From: Flavobacteriaceae bacterium
Lineage (GTDB): Bacteria; Bacteroidota; Bacteroidia; Flavobacteriales; Flavobacteriaceae
Length of the DNA: 64,000 nt
Assembly: GCA_030683815.1 (NCBI GenBank)
Contig: JAUXPJ010000012.1
Location: forward strand, 1-64,000
Reading direction: 5' to 3'
In this document: one piece after another, positions 55,001 through 63,900 of the stretch
How positions within the stretch are numbered: position 1 is the first letter of the stretch
Layout: each line of letters starts with the position of its first letter
The notes under the pieces: model-generated
Seen by the model: the letters and a program-made list of their open reading frames with translations, nothing else
Told to the model about the DNA's origin: nothing
Databases searched by the model: none
Program-made: the position numbers and the translations under genes

Positions 55001-55639
55001 ATGAAAAATCTACCCCAATTTATTTTGTTGTTATCTTTATTGTTTACTTTCTCATTTACACAAGCTCAGGAATACTTTGTTGGTGTAAAAGGGGGAGTTA
55101 ATTATGATTTTGCCGGAGATATTTATGATTTAGGTACTAGTATAGAATCTACAGCAGACGATGTTAAACACGGTGCGAATAGCAAAATGGGCTATCATAT
55201 GGGTGTTTGGTTTAAAGTTGAATTTTTAAATTTCTTTATCAGACCTGAATTGGTATATACACAGATTGAAAAAGAATATCCTTCATTATTTTCTCAAAAA
55301 ATTACAACTCAAAAAATTGATGTTCCCATTGTTTTAGGGACTAAGCTTTTAGGTCCATTTTATTTATTTGGAGGTCCTGCTTTTCAGTATATTGCCGAAA
55401 AAGAAATTTCCATTACTTCCACGCAAATAGATTTTAAAGAATTAACAGTCGGACTGAATATAGGTGCAGGTGTTGAACTGGGGAACTTTGGATTGGAAGT
55501 ACGATGGGAAAAGGGTTTTAGTGAAAAGGATCACGCATCTGTAACCTCCATTTCAGGAAATAGTTTAGTTACCAGAAATTTTGAAATAGACAACAGACCT
55601 AATCAGTTAATATTCGGTTTAACCTATAAGCTGAACTAA
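55001..55639 (+). CDS. Outer-membrane beta-barrel protein, copy 2
   Basis: 212 residues from the ATG at 55001; an ATG at 54992 would add three residues, but 55001 matches the start of copy 3. The signal peptide ends in FTQAQ. The mature part resembles copy 1 (GVKGGVNYDFAGD; LGTKLLGPFYLFGGPAFQY; RPNQLIFGLTYKLN). The first 65 bases of the gene are nearly identical to copy 3 although the mature regions differ strongly. Confidence 0.85.
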   Translation: MKNLPQFILLLSLLFTFSFTQAQEYFVGVKGGVNYDFAGDIYDLGTSIESTADDVKHGANSKMGYHMGVWFKVEFLNFFIRPELVYTQIEKEYPSLFSQKITTQKIDVPIVLGTKLLGPFYLFGGPAFQYIAEKEISITSTQIDFKELTVGLNIGAGVELGNFGLEVRWEKGFSEKDHASVTSISGNSLVTRNFEIDNRPNQLIFGLTYKLN

Positions 55640-55778
55640 AACAATTACATTCATAAAAAAAGTATCGCTAATGCGGAATTTTTTTGTTTACAGAAACTGC
55701 CAATTTCTTTTATTTTATCGATTTATATTTAATTTTCGTTAAATTTATATCAATTTATAAATCATTTAAACAAAAACC

Positions 55779-56537
55779 ATGAAAAATCTACCCCGATTTA
55801 TTTTGTTGTTATCTTTGTTGTTTACTTTCTCATTTACACAAGCTCAAGAGTACCACATAGGTGTAAAAGGAGGAATTAATTATAATACCATTGGAGATTT
55901 ATTTCATTATGGCGAAATTCATGGTTTTGGAGGAGATCTCACTCCTGATGAAGACATGACATATACTGCTGATAAAGGAATAGGAAATCATTATGGGATT
56001 TATGTTACTGCTGATTTTGGCAGATTTTTCATTCGCCCTGAGATAAATTTCACTTCTATGAAAAACAGTTATGCCTTAGCATTTAATACTACTGATTGGA
56101 CATCAACAAAAATTGAGATACCAATACTTATAGGTATAAATATTTATAAGCCTGTTTCAATATATGCAGGTCCTGTTTTTAGTTCTATTTCTGACAGGGA
56201 AATAGAAGGTCTAAAACTTCAAAATGGTGTTCCCGAAACACCACTTACATTCGATAAGAATGCAACAGGGATTAACGCAGGAGTTTTAATTCAGTATAAA
56301 AGATTTGGTTTAGATTTACGCTATGAATATGGCATTACATCTGTTAAAACTCAGAGAATTAAAATGATTAGAGCAACTTATGGCACTTTTGTTGCTGATT
56401 TAAAGGAGTATAATCCAAGTCAAATCAGTATGAGTTTAACTATTGACTTGCTGCATTTCAGTATTGGGAATAGAAATAGCGGTAGCGGTTCGAGATATGA
56501 CTGGAGAAATCACAAAAATTGTCCCGTCCTAAAATAA
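55779..56537 (+). CDS. Outer-membrane beta-barrel protein, copy 3 with divergent C-terminus
   Basis: 252 residues. The signal peptide is almost identical to that of copy 2. The barrel region (GVKGGINYNTIGD; PILIGINIYKPVSIYAGPVF; LDLRYEYG) ends at the presumptive last strand SQISMSLTIDLLHF. About 22 extra polar residues then follow (IGNRNSGSGSRYDWRNHKN). That tail is absent from copies 1 and 2 and could reflect a frameshift or loss of the original stop. Confidence 0.8.
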   Translation: MKNLPRFILLLSLLFTFSFTQAQEYHIGVKGGINYNTIGDLFHYGEIHGFGGDLTPDEDMTYTADKGIGNHYGIYVTADFGRFFIRPEINFTSMKNSYALAFNTTDWTSTKIEIPILIGINIYKPVSIYAGPVFSSISDREIEGLKLQNGVPETPLTFDKNATGINAGVLIQYKRFGLDLRYEYGITSVKTQRIKMIRATYGTFVADLKEYNPSQISMSLTIDLLHFSIGNRNSGSGSRYDWRNHKNCPVLK

Positions 56538-56568
56538 GAAAGCTCCGTAAATTCGGGGCTTTCTTATT
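56533..56568. terminator. Bidirectional terminator between barrel gene 3 and the FKBP gene
   Basis: A 15-bp stem (AATAAGAAAGCTCCG with CGGGGCTTTCTTATT, one G-U pair) spans the gap between convergent genes. Confidence 0.8.
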
Positions 56569-57404
56569 TACGATTTCTTAATGGCTGTTTTCTTGTCCAA
56601 ATAATTTGGAATCCCATTTCCGTTGGTATCATCATTGGTTGGATCTCCATCTCCGTCTAAATCTTCATCACGGGTTAAAATTCCATCACCGTCATCATCT
56701 TTATCCAGAAAATTAGGGATTTTATCACCATCGGTATCATCATCAATAACTTCACCATCTCCATTTAAATCTTCTTTATAATTTGGCACCATATCGTTAT
56801 CATCATCAGATTCATTGACATCATATAGATCAAAATAAAATATTAATGGCGAATTTTCCGGTATAATTCCTTGCGCTCTATTTTGATATCCTAAGCCGGA
56901 AGGAATAAATAAAATTCCTTTACCGTGATTTACAAAATCAAAGGATTCATCAGGATTTATAACCGCAGTTCCTCCTTTAAATAATGGGAAGGCATGGCGC
57001 CAACCTTCTATTAAATTATTCAATTGAAACCAAGATTTGCCTTTATCAAACAAAGTACTGTCTAATAATACGCCTCTATAATTAACATAAACAGAATCTA
57101 CACGTGTCGGACTTTTAGTAGTCCCTATATTTTGCACTAAATAATACAATTTATAAGTTATCTCATTTTCAACAACTTCCTTAGATTTTAAGTTCACATC
57201 ATTAAAAAGTGGGCTTTCCCCATTTTTGATGGTTTTAATAATTCCGGAAGGTACATCTAAATAATGGGTATTGAGATACTTAACTAAAGCTTCATCGTCT
57301 AAGATAGCTTGCGCGGCATGATCAAACACTTTATCGTCATCTTTACTGCAAGAAAATATTACCAAACCTAAAATTAAAAAGGCTATCAAGTACTTTATAT
57401 TCAT
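56568..57404 (-). CDS. FKBP-type peptidyl-prolyl isomerase lipoprotein with calcium-binding TSP3-like repeats
   Basis: 278 residues. The lipobox is VIFSC (Cys near 19). An FKBP-like domain spans about 95-200 ([67 protein letters not shown]). The C-terminal 75 residues carry repeated acidic DxDGDG motifs ([38 protein letters not shown]), as in thrombospondin type 3 repeats. It is probably an outer-membrane-anchored periplasmic or surface chaperone, related to GldI-type FKBPs of the phylum. Confidence 0.9.
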   Translation of the reverse strand: MNIKYLIAFLILGLVIFSCSKDDDKVFDHAAQAILDDEALVKYLNTHYLDVPSGIIKTIKNGESPLFNDVNLKSKEVVENEITYKLYYLVQNIGTTKSPTRVDSVYVNYRGVLLDSTLFDKGKSWFQLNNLIEGWRHAFPLFKGGTAVINPDESFDFVNHGKGILFIPSGLGYQNRAQGIIPENSPLIFYFDLYDVNESDDDNDMVPNYKEDLNGDGEVIDDDTDGDKIPNFLDKDDDGDGILTRDEDLDGDGDPTNDDTNGNGIPNYLDKKTAIKKS

Positions 57405-57481
57405 TCTTTAAATTTTAAGCTCGCAAGATACAATTTTCCTATATTTGTTTACAAGTTTTGGTAATTTTTAACATTAAAATA

Positions 57482-57853
57482 ATGCGGATTGATAAATATT
57501 TATGGTGTGTTCGCTATTTCAAAACCAGAAGTTTGGCAACTGAAGCTTGTAACAAAGGTCACCTGAAGATAAACAATGCCACAGTTAAGGCATCTAAGGA
57601 TGTTTTTGTTGGAGATGCTATAAGCATCCGCAAAAATCAAATTTACTATTCATTTGAGGTAATTGGAATGCCGACAACCAGAGTTGGCGCTAAATTAGTT
57701 GCTCTTTATATAAAAGATACAACAACAGCTGAGGAATTAGAAAGATTAGAATTGATGAAATATTCACAAGAATATTACCGTGGAAAAGGAACCGGAAGAC
57801 CAACCAAAAAAGACCGACGAGATTTAGAAGAGTTTGCTGATGAAAATGACTGA
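57482..57853 (+). CDS. S4-domain RNA-binding protein, HslR/Hsp15-like
   Basis: 123 residues from the ATG at 57482; a TTG eight codons upstream is unlikely. An S4 RNA-binding domain (MRIDKYLWCVRYFKTRSLATEACNKGHLKINN, residues 1-32) is followed by a basic C-terminal tail (RGKGTGRPTKKDRRDLEEF). Hsp15 recycles stalled 50S subunits carrying peptidyl-tRNA. The methyltransferase gene overlaps its 3' end. Confidence 0.9.
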   Translation: MRIDKYLWCVRYFKTRSLATEACNKGHLKINNATVKASKDVFVGDAISIRKNQIYYSFEVIGMPTTRVGAKLVALYIKDTTTAEELERLELMKYSQEYYRGKGTGRPTKKDRRDLEEFADEND

Positions 57854-58433
57854 TAACAAAACATATTGGGAATCTAAATACGATACAGGAGAAACCGGCT
57901 GGAATATCGGAGCTATTTCAACTCCTATAAAAGAATATATTGACCAATTAGCTGATAAAAATATAAAGATTTTGATTCCTGGAGCCGGAAATGCTTATGA
58001 AGCTGAATATTTGTTTCAACAAGGATTTTCAACTATTTTTGTAATGGATATCGCCAGAGCTCCTTTAAATAATTTGATGAAGAGGATCCCCGATTTTCCT
58101 GAAAATCAACTGCTTGAAGAAGATTTCTTTCAGCATCAAGGTCTGTACGATTTAATTTTAGAGCAAACTTTTTTCTGCGCCATTAACCCTTCTCATCGCA
58201 ATTTATACGCTCAAAAAATACATGAATTATTAAATGATGGTGGTAAATTAGTGGGTTTGTTGTTTGATTTTCCTTTAACTGATGAAGGTCCGCCTTTTGG
58301 AGGTTCTCATCAAGAATATTTGGATACTTTTACGCCATATTTTGATATCAAAATTCTTGAAAAAAGTTATAATTCAATTAAACCAAGAGCCAAACGTGAA
58401 TTTTTTATACAATTTAAAAAGAAATCATTATGA
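57840..58433 (+). CDS. SAM-dependent methyltransferase, TPMT-like
   Basis: About 197 residues. The start MKMTDNKTYWESKYDTGETGWNIG and the SAM motif ILIPGAGNAYEAEYL match the thiopurine S-methyltransferase/TehB-like family, with EQTFFCAINPSHR and GLLFDFPLTDEGPPFGGS further on. The substrate is unknown. The start is ATG at 57840 or 57846; both overlap the S4 gene. The phosphoribosyltransferase gene overlaps its end by 4 bases. Confidence 0.87.
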   Translation: MKMTDNKTYWESKYDTGETGWNIGAISTPIKEYIDQLADKNIKILIPGAGNAYEAEYLFQQGFSTIFVMDIARAPLNNLMKRIPDFPENQLLEEDFFQHQGLYDLILEQTFFCAINPSHRNLYAQKIHELLNDGGKLVGLLFDFPLTDEGPPFGGSHQEYLDTFTPYFDIKILEKSYNSIKPRAKREFFIQFKKKSL

Positions 58434-58924
58434 AGAATACTATTCTCAACAACGAACAAATTCAACAAAAAATAAAACGAATTGCCTATCAAATATATGA
58501 AAGCAACAGCACTGAAAGCAAACTGGTTATTGCCGGAATTGCCGGAAATGGGTTTCAACTCGCCTTAAAAATTAAGGAAACGCTGGAAAATATTTCGCCA
58601 TTTGAATTGATTTTATGTGAAGTAAAAATTGATAAGAAAAATCCGTTAAATCCAATTACTACTTCTATTCCATTAACATCAATGCAACATTTATCTGTTG
58701 TATTGGTTGATGATGTTTTGAGTACCGGTAAGACTTTGATTTACGGAGTTGCCCATTTTTTACAGATACCCCTAAAGCAATTTAAAACGGCGGTTCTTAT
58801 CAATAGAAATCATAAAAAATATCCTGTTAAAGCTGATTTTAAAGGACTTTCACTCTCTACAACATCGCAAGAGCATATCAGTATTGAAATAGAAAATCAA
58901 GTATTTACGGCTTATTTAATGTAA
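58430..58924 (+). CDS. Phosphoribosyltransferase-family protein (PyrR-like)
   Basis: 164 residues. The PRPP-binding motif VVLVDDVLSTGKTLIYG lies near 90-106, with the type I PRTase fold around it. Relatives include PyrR and hypoxanthine phosphoribosyltransferases; the substrate cannot be fixed. It is translationally coupled to the methyltransferase (ATGA) and overlaps aroK tail-to-tail by 9 bases. Confidence 0.85.
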   Translation: MKNTILNNEQIQQKIKRIAYQIYESNSTESKLVIAGIAGNGFQLALKIKETLENISPFELILCEVKIDKKNPLNPITTSIPLTSMQHLSVVLVDDVLSTGKTLIYGVAHFLQIPLKQFKTAVLINRNHKKYPVKADFKGLSLSTTSQEHISIEIENQVFTAYLM

Positions 58925-59428
58925 AATGGTTTTAATTTCAACAGCAATTTCTCCAACTGTTTTTTCATCAGTAGAAATAACAAATTCACTTTGCAGGTAA
59001 AAAGGCACTCGTTCAAAAAGGTGTTTTCCTATAAATTCCGGCAAATCTTCATCGCTTAAATGCGCAATTAAAGGTCTTTCAGACTTTTGAGAAATTAATC
59101 TATTCACTAAAGTATCAATGGATGCTTTTAAATAAATAGTGGTTGTAAATTTTTTTAATAAATCCATATTATTTCCATAACAAGGTGTTCCACCTCCTAC
59201 TGCTAAAATAATATTTCCTTCTAATTGTAAAATTTCCTGTAAGCAGTCTGTTTCTTTTTTTCTGAAATAAATTTCGCTTTTGCGTTTAAAAATCTCAGAA
59301 ACAGATAATTGCTCTTTATCAGCAATATAAAGGTCTAAATCAATAAAAGGAATTTGTAATTGTTGGGCCAATAACTGGCCAATACTTGATTTACCACAAC
59401 CCATATAACCCGCCAAAACGATTTTCAT
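58916..59428 (-). CDS. aroK: Shikimate kinase
   Basis: 170 residues. It phosphorylates shikimate with ATP. The Walker A loop GYMGCGKSSIGQLLA lies at residues 7-21. DLDLYIADKEQLSVSEIF binds shikimate, AVGGGTPCYGNN is the second substrate loop, and RPLI is in the lid region. Confidence 0.96.
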   Translation of the reverse strand: MKIVLAGYMGCGKSSIGQLLAQQLQIPFIDLDLYIADKEQLSVSEIFKRKSEIYFRKKETDCLQEILQLEGNIILAVGGGTPCYGNNMDLLKKFTTTIYLKASIDTLVNRLISQKSERPLIAHLSDEDLPEFIGKHLFERVPFYLQSEFVISTDEKTVGEIAVEIKTILH

Positions 59429-59477
59429 TTTCTAATTTTTAAATAACAAATATCGGTTAAAAAAAACAGATTAATCA

Positions 59478-59507
59478 TTGTAACTTTAAAAATTGATACT
59501 ATATTTG
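59478..59507 (+). promoter_or_regulatory. Promoter of tRNA-Lys
   Basis: TTG at 59478-59480, 19 bases, then a perfect TATATTTG at 59500-59507. The tRNA begins 24 bases later. Confidence 0.7.
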
Positions 59508-59531
59508 CACTCGCAAAAGAAAAGGGAACCT

Positions 59532-59604
59532 GACCGGTTAGCTCAGTCGGTAGAGCACAACACTTTTAATGTTGGGGTCCTGGGTTCGAGCCCCAGACCG
59601 GTCA
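59532..59604 (+). tRNA. tRNA-Lys (anticodon TTT)
   Basis: A 73-base cloverleaf. The acceptor stem pairs GACCGGT with ACCGGTC and A is the discriminator. The D arm is GCTCAGTCGGTAGAGC. The anticodon stem CAACA/TGTTG carries loop CTTTTAA, and the T arm has GGTTCGAGCC. CCA is not encoded. Confidence 0.98.
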
Positions 59605-59605
59605 C

Positions 59606-59638
59606 AAAGAGTTGTTCGCCGTGGCGAACAACTCTTTT
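59606..59638 (+). terminator. Long hairpin terminator after tRNA-Lys
   Basis: AAAGAGTTGTTCGCC pairs with GGCGAACAACTCTTT in a stem of about 14 bp, followed by T residues. It separates the two tRNA genes. Confidence 0.75.
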
Positions 59639-59659
59639 AGTTTATAATTCTACTTAAAA

Positions 59660-59743
59660 GCGCGTGTGGTGAAATTGGTAGACACGCCATCTTGAGGGGG
59701 TGGTGACCTTATGGTTGTGCTGGTTCGAATCCAGTTACGCGCA
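59660..59743 (+). tRNA. tRNA-Leu (anticodon GAG)
   Basis: An 84-base class II tRNA with a long variable arm. The acceptor stem pairs GCGCGTG with TACGCGC (one G-U) and A is the discriminator. The anticodon stem CCATC/GGTGG encloses loop TTGAGGG, giving anticodon GAG. The T arm contains GGTTCGAATCC. Confidence 0.95.
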
Positions 59744-59752
59744 CATCAAAAG

Positions 59753-59778
59753 ACTTAATCGGCTGTTAAGTTTTTTTT
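59753..59778 (+). terminator. Rho-independent terminator after tRNA-Leu
   Basis: ACTTAA pairs with TTAAGT around a 7-base loop, followed by eight T. Confidence 0.8.
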
Positions 59779-59845
59779 ATCCCTATTTTTAATTTTGACA
59801 TTACATTATTCTTGTTATCTTTAGAATAATTAAATTTTTACAATC

Positions 59846-60895
59846 ATGTCAAGCTCTTATAAATTAAAATCTTACTTTTCAAAAGAATGGTTTTCATATA
59901 ACTTTCTGGTATTAATTTCTTATTACTTTACTGCAATTTTCGGAATGAATTATATTCATTATGAAGGTGCCACACCAATTTGGGCTCCGGCCGGAATTGT
60001 TTTTGCTACGGTATTTATATTCGGTTACAAAATTTGGCCAGCTATTTTCTTGGGTGCATATGCGCTAAATTATCCCATACTTTCATCATTGGGTTCTACC
60101 TTTTTGGAAATTAATTTAAGTGCTTTATTGTGCGCTGGTGGCAATACTCTAGTAGTTTTGATTGGTTATTATACTGTAAGTAAACTAACTGACAAATCTC
60201 ACCCATTTAAAAACATCCATAACATTATTATTTTTCTTTTCTTTGGAATGATTGTTCCTGCTCTTTTAAATTCATTAACCGGCGGTTTAACCTATTCAAA
60301 TATTACAAATAATTGGAATAATTTCTTTCCATTTTGGTTAAATTGGTTTTTGGGAGATCTTGGAGGAATTATAATTTTGACTCCACTTATTTTAAATTTC
60401 AAAAAAGAAGAACTTTTATTGACAAAAGTTCCCAAACTAATTGAATTTATATTGTTGACTATTTTTCTTTATTTTATAATAAACCTATTTTTTGTGGTTG
60501 ATTTTATCTTACCGCTATCAATAGTTTTACCCGTTATACTCATTTTTATATTTAGATTCGGAAAATTTGAAACAGCGTTAAGCGTATTTATTTTATCTAT
60601 ATTTTCAATTTGGATCTTAAATAATCCAAATAATATTTTTTATAAAATCTATCCGTATGCGCCATTGATACCACTTACTTTTTCACTTATCTCTATCTCA
60701 GTTACTTCTATAGTAGTATCGACAGTATTAAGCGAAGATCGACACAAAAGAAATGAATTATTAAAGAAAAATACGGAATTAAACCAATGGTATCAGATTA
60801 CCTTGGATCGTGAAGAACGCAATATTGAACTCAAAAAAGAAGTTAACGAATTATTAAAAAAACTAGGAACCCCTAAAAAATATTTAACTAAATAA
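59846..60895 (+). CDS. Stand-alone MASE1 membrane sensor protein
   Basis: 349 residues with about eight membrane helices in the first 300. The MASE1 hallmark is visible in GATPIWAPAGIVFATVFIFGYKIWPAIFLGAY (about 41-72), with GDLGGIIILTPLIL near 170. The tail (about 300-349) is a coiled coil, NQWYQITLDREERNIELKKEVNELL, of the signalling-helix type, but no kinase or GGDEF domain follows. The giant PAS sensor gene begins 60 bp downstream on the same strand, so the two may form a split receptor. Confidence 0.85.
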   Translation: MSSSYKLKSYFSKEWFSYNFLVLISYYFTAIFGMNYIHYEGATPIWAPAGIVFATVFIFGYKIWPAIFLGAYALNYPILSSLGSTFLEINLSALLCAGGNTLVVLIGYYTVSKLTDKSHPFKNIHNIIIFLFFGMIVPALLNSLTGGLTYSNITNNWNNFFPFWLNWFLGDLGGIIILTPLILNFKKEELLLTKVPKLIEFILLTIFLYFIINLFFVVDFILPLSIVLPVILIFIFRFGKFETALSVFILSIFSIWILNNPNNIFYKIYPYAPLIPLTFSLISISVTSIVVSTVLSEDRHKRNELLKKNTELNQWYQITLDREERNIELKKEVNELLKKLGTPKKYLTK

Positions 60896-60955
60896 ACCAT
60901 TTTTGTGTATATTTTTAATAGAATTGTATAAACATTTAATTTTATCTGTAAAAAT

Positions 60956-63900
60956 ATGAACATCCCTGAAGATGCCTTAGAAAAATTACTACAAAATTCT
61001 GACAAATCTAGAACTGTTCTTTTAAATTTATTGGAAGATCAGCATTTGAAGGTTAATGAACTGCGTGAGAGTCAATTAAAGTATGAATCATTATTTGAGA
61101 ATTCACCGGTATCTCTTTGGGAAGAAGATTTTTCTGAAGTTCAAAAATTTTTAAATGAACATTGTCCTATTCCAGAATTAGTTGAGACTTATCTTGATGA
61201 TAATCCGGATAAAATTCATGAATTAGTTGCTTTAGTAAAAGTTATTGATATTAATCAAGCAACCTTAAAACTGTATAAAGCAAATTCTAAAGATCAATTA
61301 ACTAAAGGTTTGGCCTCAATTTTTACCACTGATTCACTTGATATATTTAAAAAACTCATCATTGGATTTTCTCAAAAGATATCCGAGCTTGAAACAGAAA
61401 CTGTCAATAAAAATTTAGCAGGTGAAATTCTTCAAATTAAACTGAAATATGCCGTTTTACCCGGATATGAAGAAACCTTAGAACGCGTAATTGTATCTAT
61501 TATCGACATAACACAGGAGAAGGAAATAAAAGAAAAGTTACTGCAAAGTGAGCAACGTTTTATAGAGGCTCAAGCAGTGGCTCGTTTTGGGAACTGGTAT
61601 ATAGATTATAAAAAAAATACTATTACCAGAAGTCAGGAAATTTTTAACATCCTTGAAACAACTGAAAAGGAACTGAAACCCACTTTTGATTCTTTTAAAC
61701 AACTGATTCAAAAAGATGATTTTGAAGAATATAAGAAAGTCTTTGAAGAATCTATTAAAAAACAAAAGCCCTATGAATTTTCATTTAGAATTATAACACC
61801 TAAAGGAAACGTAAAATACGTATTAGAAAAAGGACAGACTTTTTATGATGAACACAATCAGCCATTACGTACGGTAGGTACCTTACAAGATATTACTGAA
61901 AAAGTACATGCAGAGCATCAAATCAAAGAAAGTCAACTTCAATATCAGGTTTTGTTTGATAATGCACCCATTGCCTTATTTGAAGAAGATTTTACAGAGG
62001 TAATCCAAAAACTTATGGATTTAGGCGCTGCCTCAGATACAATTGATACCCTTTTGGATGATGCTGACTTATTACAACAATGTATGCAGCTCATTTTTGT
62101 TAATAATGCAAACCAAGAATCATTAAAACTATTTAAAGCTGACAGCAAAGAACATTTTCATCAATTCTTGCCAAATCTATTTACAAAACATGCTGTAGAT
62201 ATTGTTAAAAATATTTTTATTGATATAACTCAAGGAAAAACAAATGGTTCTTACGAAACTACGCTTAGAATGGTTGATGGAGAATTATTTAATGCATTGG
62301 TGCGTTTTTCGGTTTTGAAATACAAAAAAGATTCAGGTAAACTCATCTTCTCTGTTGAAAACATAACACTTCGAAAAAAATTATTGGAAGAAATTAACGA
62401 TAAACAAGAAAATTTAAATCAAGCGCAAAAAATTGCTTTAATTGGCAGTTTTACCTTAAATCATGCTGATAACAGTATTATCAGGACAGATGAGTTTTAT
62501 CGTATTTTTGAAACAACTGTTGAGAAACTACCTACACGTGAAGAATGTTTCCTTTCCTTTGTTCATCCTGAAGATTCAAAACAATTAGTAACTGCATTTC
62601 GCAATTCAATCAAAAACAAAAATCCTTATGAATTGGTATATAGAATTACTACCGGAAAAGGGAATTTAAAATACATCCATGAAAAAGGAAATACCTATTA
62701 TAATGAAAAAGATGAACCATTAAAAACAATCGGCACGCTACAGGATATTACCGAAAAAATCCTCTTTGAAAATGAGTTAGACAAATCTCGTAAAACACTT
62801 GAGAAAACGCTGTTCAATATGACCGATGGATTTATTCACATCAATAAAAATTGGGAATATACTTTTGTCAACCCACAAGCTGCCAAATTTTTACATCAAC
62901 CAATAGATGTTTTATTAGGCGCTAAAATTTGGGATGTTTTTCCTGATATAATAAATAAAGGTTTTTACAGCAACTGTAAAGAGGTCTTAGCTACTCAAAA
63001 ACCGATGGTTTATGAAGAGCATTTTAAAGAACATCAACGTTGGTTTGAAAATAGAATTTATCCATCTACAGACGGACTTTCTATTTTTTTTAATGATATC
63101 ACTGATCGCAAAAATATTGAGAAAAGAACTAAAGAGGCTCATAATGTTATTATCAATAGTAATTCAATTGCTATTGTTTGGGAAAACATACCAACTTGGC
63201 CTATCAAATATGTTTCAGAAAATATAGAACGTATTTTAGGATATTCAGCCGGTGAAATGACTGATGAAATTATTCATTTTTCAAAAATCATGCATCCTGA
63301 TGATTTAGAAATATCTAATGAGGAAGCTTTTTTATATTTGAAAGATGCTGATGCTGAACAATATAATCTTTCTCCATATAGAGTTTTTACCAAAGAAGGG
63401 AAAATACGTTGGATAGCTGAACGCACCAATATCATTAGAAATGAAAAAAATGAGATTATAGAATTACGTGGATTTATTGATGATATAACTGAACAACATC
63501 AGTTGGAAAATGCTATTAATTCAATTTTAAGTTCTGTTTCCAAAGTAACAGGAAACGAATACCTGAAAGAGATAACGATACAATTATCTAATGTATTAGG
63601 CGCTGATCATACTTTTATCGGCTTAAATGAAACAGAAAATCTATTAATTATCAACACTTTATTTAATTGTTATAAAGGAGAAATTGTCGATAATTTTTCA
63701 TACAACTTAAAGGGTACTCCTTGCGCTGATGTATTAGAACTTAGTGCCCGTAGTTTTGCTGGTAATGTAGCTAATTTATTCCCAAAAGATGTTTTGCTGG
63801 CAGAAATGGGAATTGAAGGTTATGTTGGAGTTCCATTATTAGACAGCCATAATCATCCTATCGGAATTATGGTGGCACTTTTTAAAAGTCCAATAGAAAA

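Noticed and set aside
55656-55686. Terminator after barrel gene 2
   Set aside because: The arms around TCGCTAATGCGG pair poorly; perhaps a degraded copy of the good terminator after barrel gene 1.
63012-63227. Out-of-frame 71-codon frame within the PAS sensor
   Set aside because: Overlaps the continuous 1015-codon frame of the sensor and has no family signature.
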